This document shows, in pieces, positions 5,913 to 6,387 of a stretch of DNA of 6,387 nt (positions are counted from its first letter, which is position 1; every line of letters begins with the position of its first letter). The position numbers were made by a program, and so were the translations under genes. The stretch covers positions 1 to 6,387 of the forward strand of contig DAOUPS010000052.1 in NCBI GenBank assembly GCA_030626045.1, read 5' to 3'. Source of the DNA: a bacterium (GTDB lineage: Bacteria; Patescibacteriota; Minisyncoccia; Moranbacterales; DUUL01). A model generated the notes under the pieces. The model was not told the origin of the DNA, did not search any database, and was given only the letters and a program-made list of their open reading frames with translations.

Positions 5913-6387
5913 ATGAAAAAGACTAACTGCCATAAAGCAAGAATGAAAAGTTGCGAGAAAGTAAGAAAAGAGGTAAACGTTTTTCTACTGGAATTAGAGC
6001 TGGATCACAACACAGCTTTTACAGCGGGCCCAGGGCAATTCATTGTTTTGGCGCCACTTAATAACCGATCAGTAATGTCGCGGCCTTTTTCCGTGGTTGA
6101 TGTTGACGGCAATATCGTATCGGTTTTGATTGAAGTTGTAGGCGAAAATACGAGAGCCTATTCGCGACTTAAATCAGGAGATACAATTGAGATTGCCGGT
6201 CCTCATGGTTCAGTGATTCCAATTGAGAAAGAAGTAAGCAGTTATATTCTGGTTGGAGGAGGCATCGGAGGAATTGCTTTGATTCTACTCGCTAGAGAAC
6301 TAACAGCGCAAAAAAAGAAATTCGTGATTTTGCTTGGCGCAAAAGATATAACGCAGATTCCAGGAATTGATTTTTTTATGCGTTATG
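5913..6387 (+). CDS. pyrK: Dihydroorotate dehydrogenase electron-transfer subunit (PyrK-like), 3' end outside window
   Basis: The visible 158 codons encode a ferredoxin-reductase-type flavoprotein. Its blocks, in order, are PGQF (40-43), the FAD-binding SRPFSV (56-61), GENTRAYSRLKSGD (77-90), GPHG (96-99), and the NAD-binding glycine-rich GGGIGGIALILLAREL (115-130). PyrK carries FAD and a [2Fe-2S] cluster and passes electrons from the PyrD subunit of class 1B dihydroorotate dehydrogenase to NAD. The cluster cysteines lie near the C-terminus and cannot be seen here. The gene begins 26 bp after pyrC with TTGGAGG five bases before the ATG, so the two are probably one operon, and pyrD would be expected downstream. 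By sequence alone it could be another family member, such as a hydrogenase or glutamate synthase-type flavin subunit. The pyrC neighbour decides the call. Confidence 0.8.
   Translation, partial: MKKTNCHKARMKSCEKVRKEVNVFLLELELDHNTAFTAGPGQFIVLAPLNNRSVMSRPFSVVDVDGNIVSVLIEVVGENTRAYSRLKSGDTIEIAGPHGSVIPIEKEVSSYILVGGGIGGIALILLARELTAQKKKFVILLGAKDITQIPGIDFFMRY

Overview
The window (about 40% GC by eye) looks like chromosomal sequence from a bacterium of the Candidate Phyla Radiation (Patescibacteria). The main pointers are a clear DUF4012 protein, a family abundant in that group, next to a membrane-anchored metallophosphoesterase and an unrecognised small polytopic membrane protein. This assignment is an inference; no rRNA or marker protein is present to prove it.

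Layout, left to right. (1) Positions 1-206, minus strand: the first 68 codons of lgt (prolipoprotein diacylglyceryl transferase), cut by the window edge. (2) Positions 207-353: a divergent control region with one good sigma70-type promoter on each strand. (3) Positions 354-1977, plus strand: a two-gene unit with a membrane-anchored calcineurin-like phosphoesterase and, 13 bp later, a five-helix membrane protein. (4) Positions 2068-3456: a DUF4012 protein with its own extended -10 promoter. (5) Positions 3696-4520: a divergent SAM hydroxide adenosyltransferase (DUF62) homologue as a single-gene unit, with a promoter containing a T9 run, a strong Shine-Dalgarno (SD) sequence and a strong intrinsic terminator. 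(6) Positions 4633-6387: a pyrimidine biosynthesis operon with a promoter, a leader carrying a terminator-like hairpin, an E. coli-type dihydroorotase (pyrC), and the start of a pyrK-like dihydroorotate dehydrogenase electron-transfer subunit that runs off the window.

How the genes fit together. Lgt, the anchored phosphoesterase, the small membrane protein and the DUF4012 protein all act at or outside the membrane, so the left half reads as an envelope neighbourhood. The right half is cytoplasmic metabolism: PyrC makes dihydroorotate, and PyrK would pass the electrons from its oxidation to NAD. The SAM-hydrolase homologue is insulated from the pyr genes by a terminator and a separate promoter.

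The points most worth a second look are the pyr leader (a possible attenuator or roughly 70-nt RNA), the loss of two of the three catalytic-triad residues in the DUF62 protein, the altered metal-binding motifs of the phosphoesterase, and a switch from SD-less starts (first four genes) to strong SD starts (last three). I found no mobile element, CRISPR array, tRNA or rRNA, and nothing that amounts to a complete new system.
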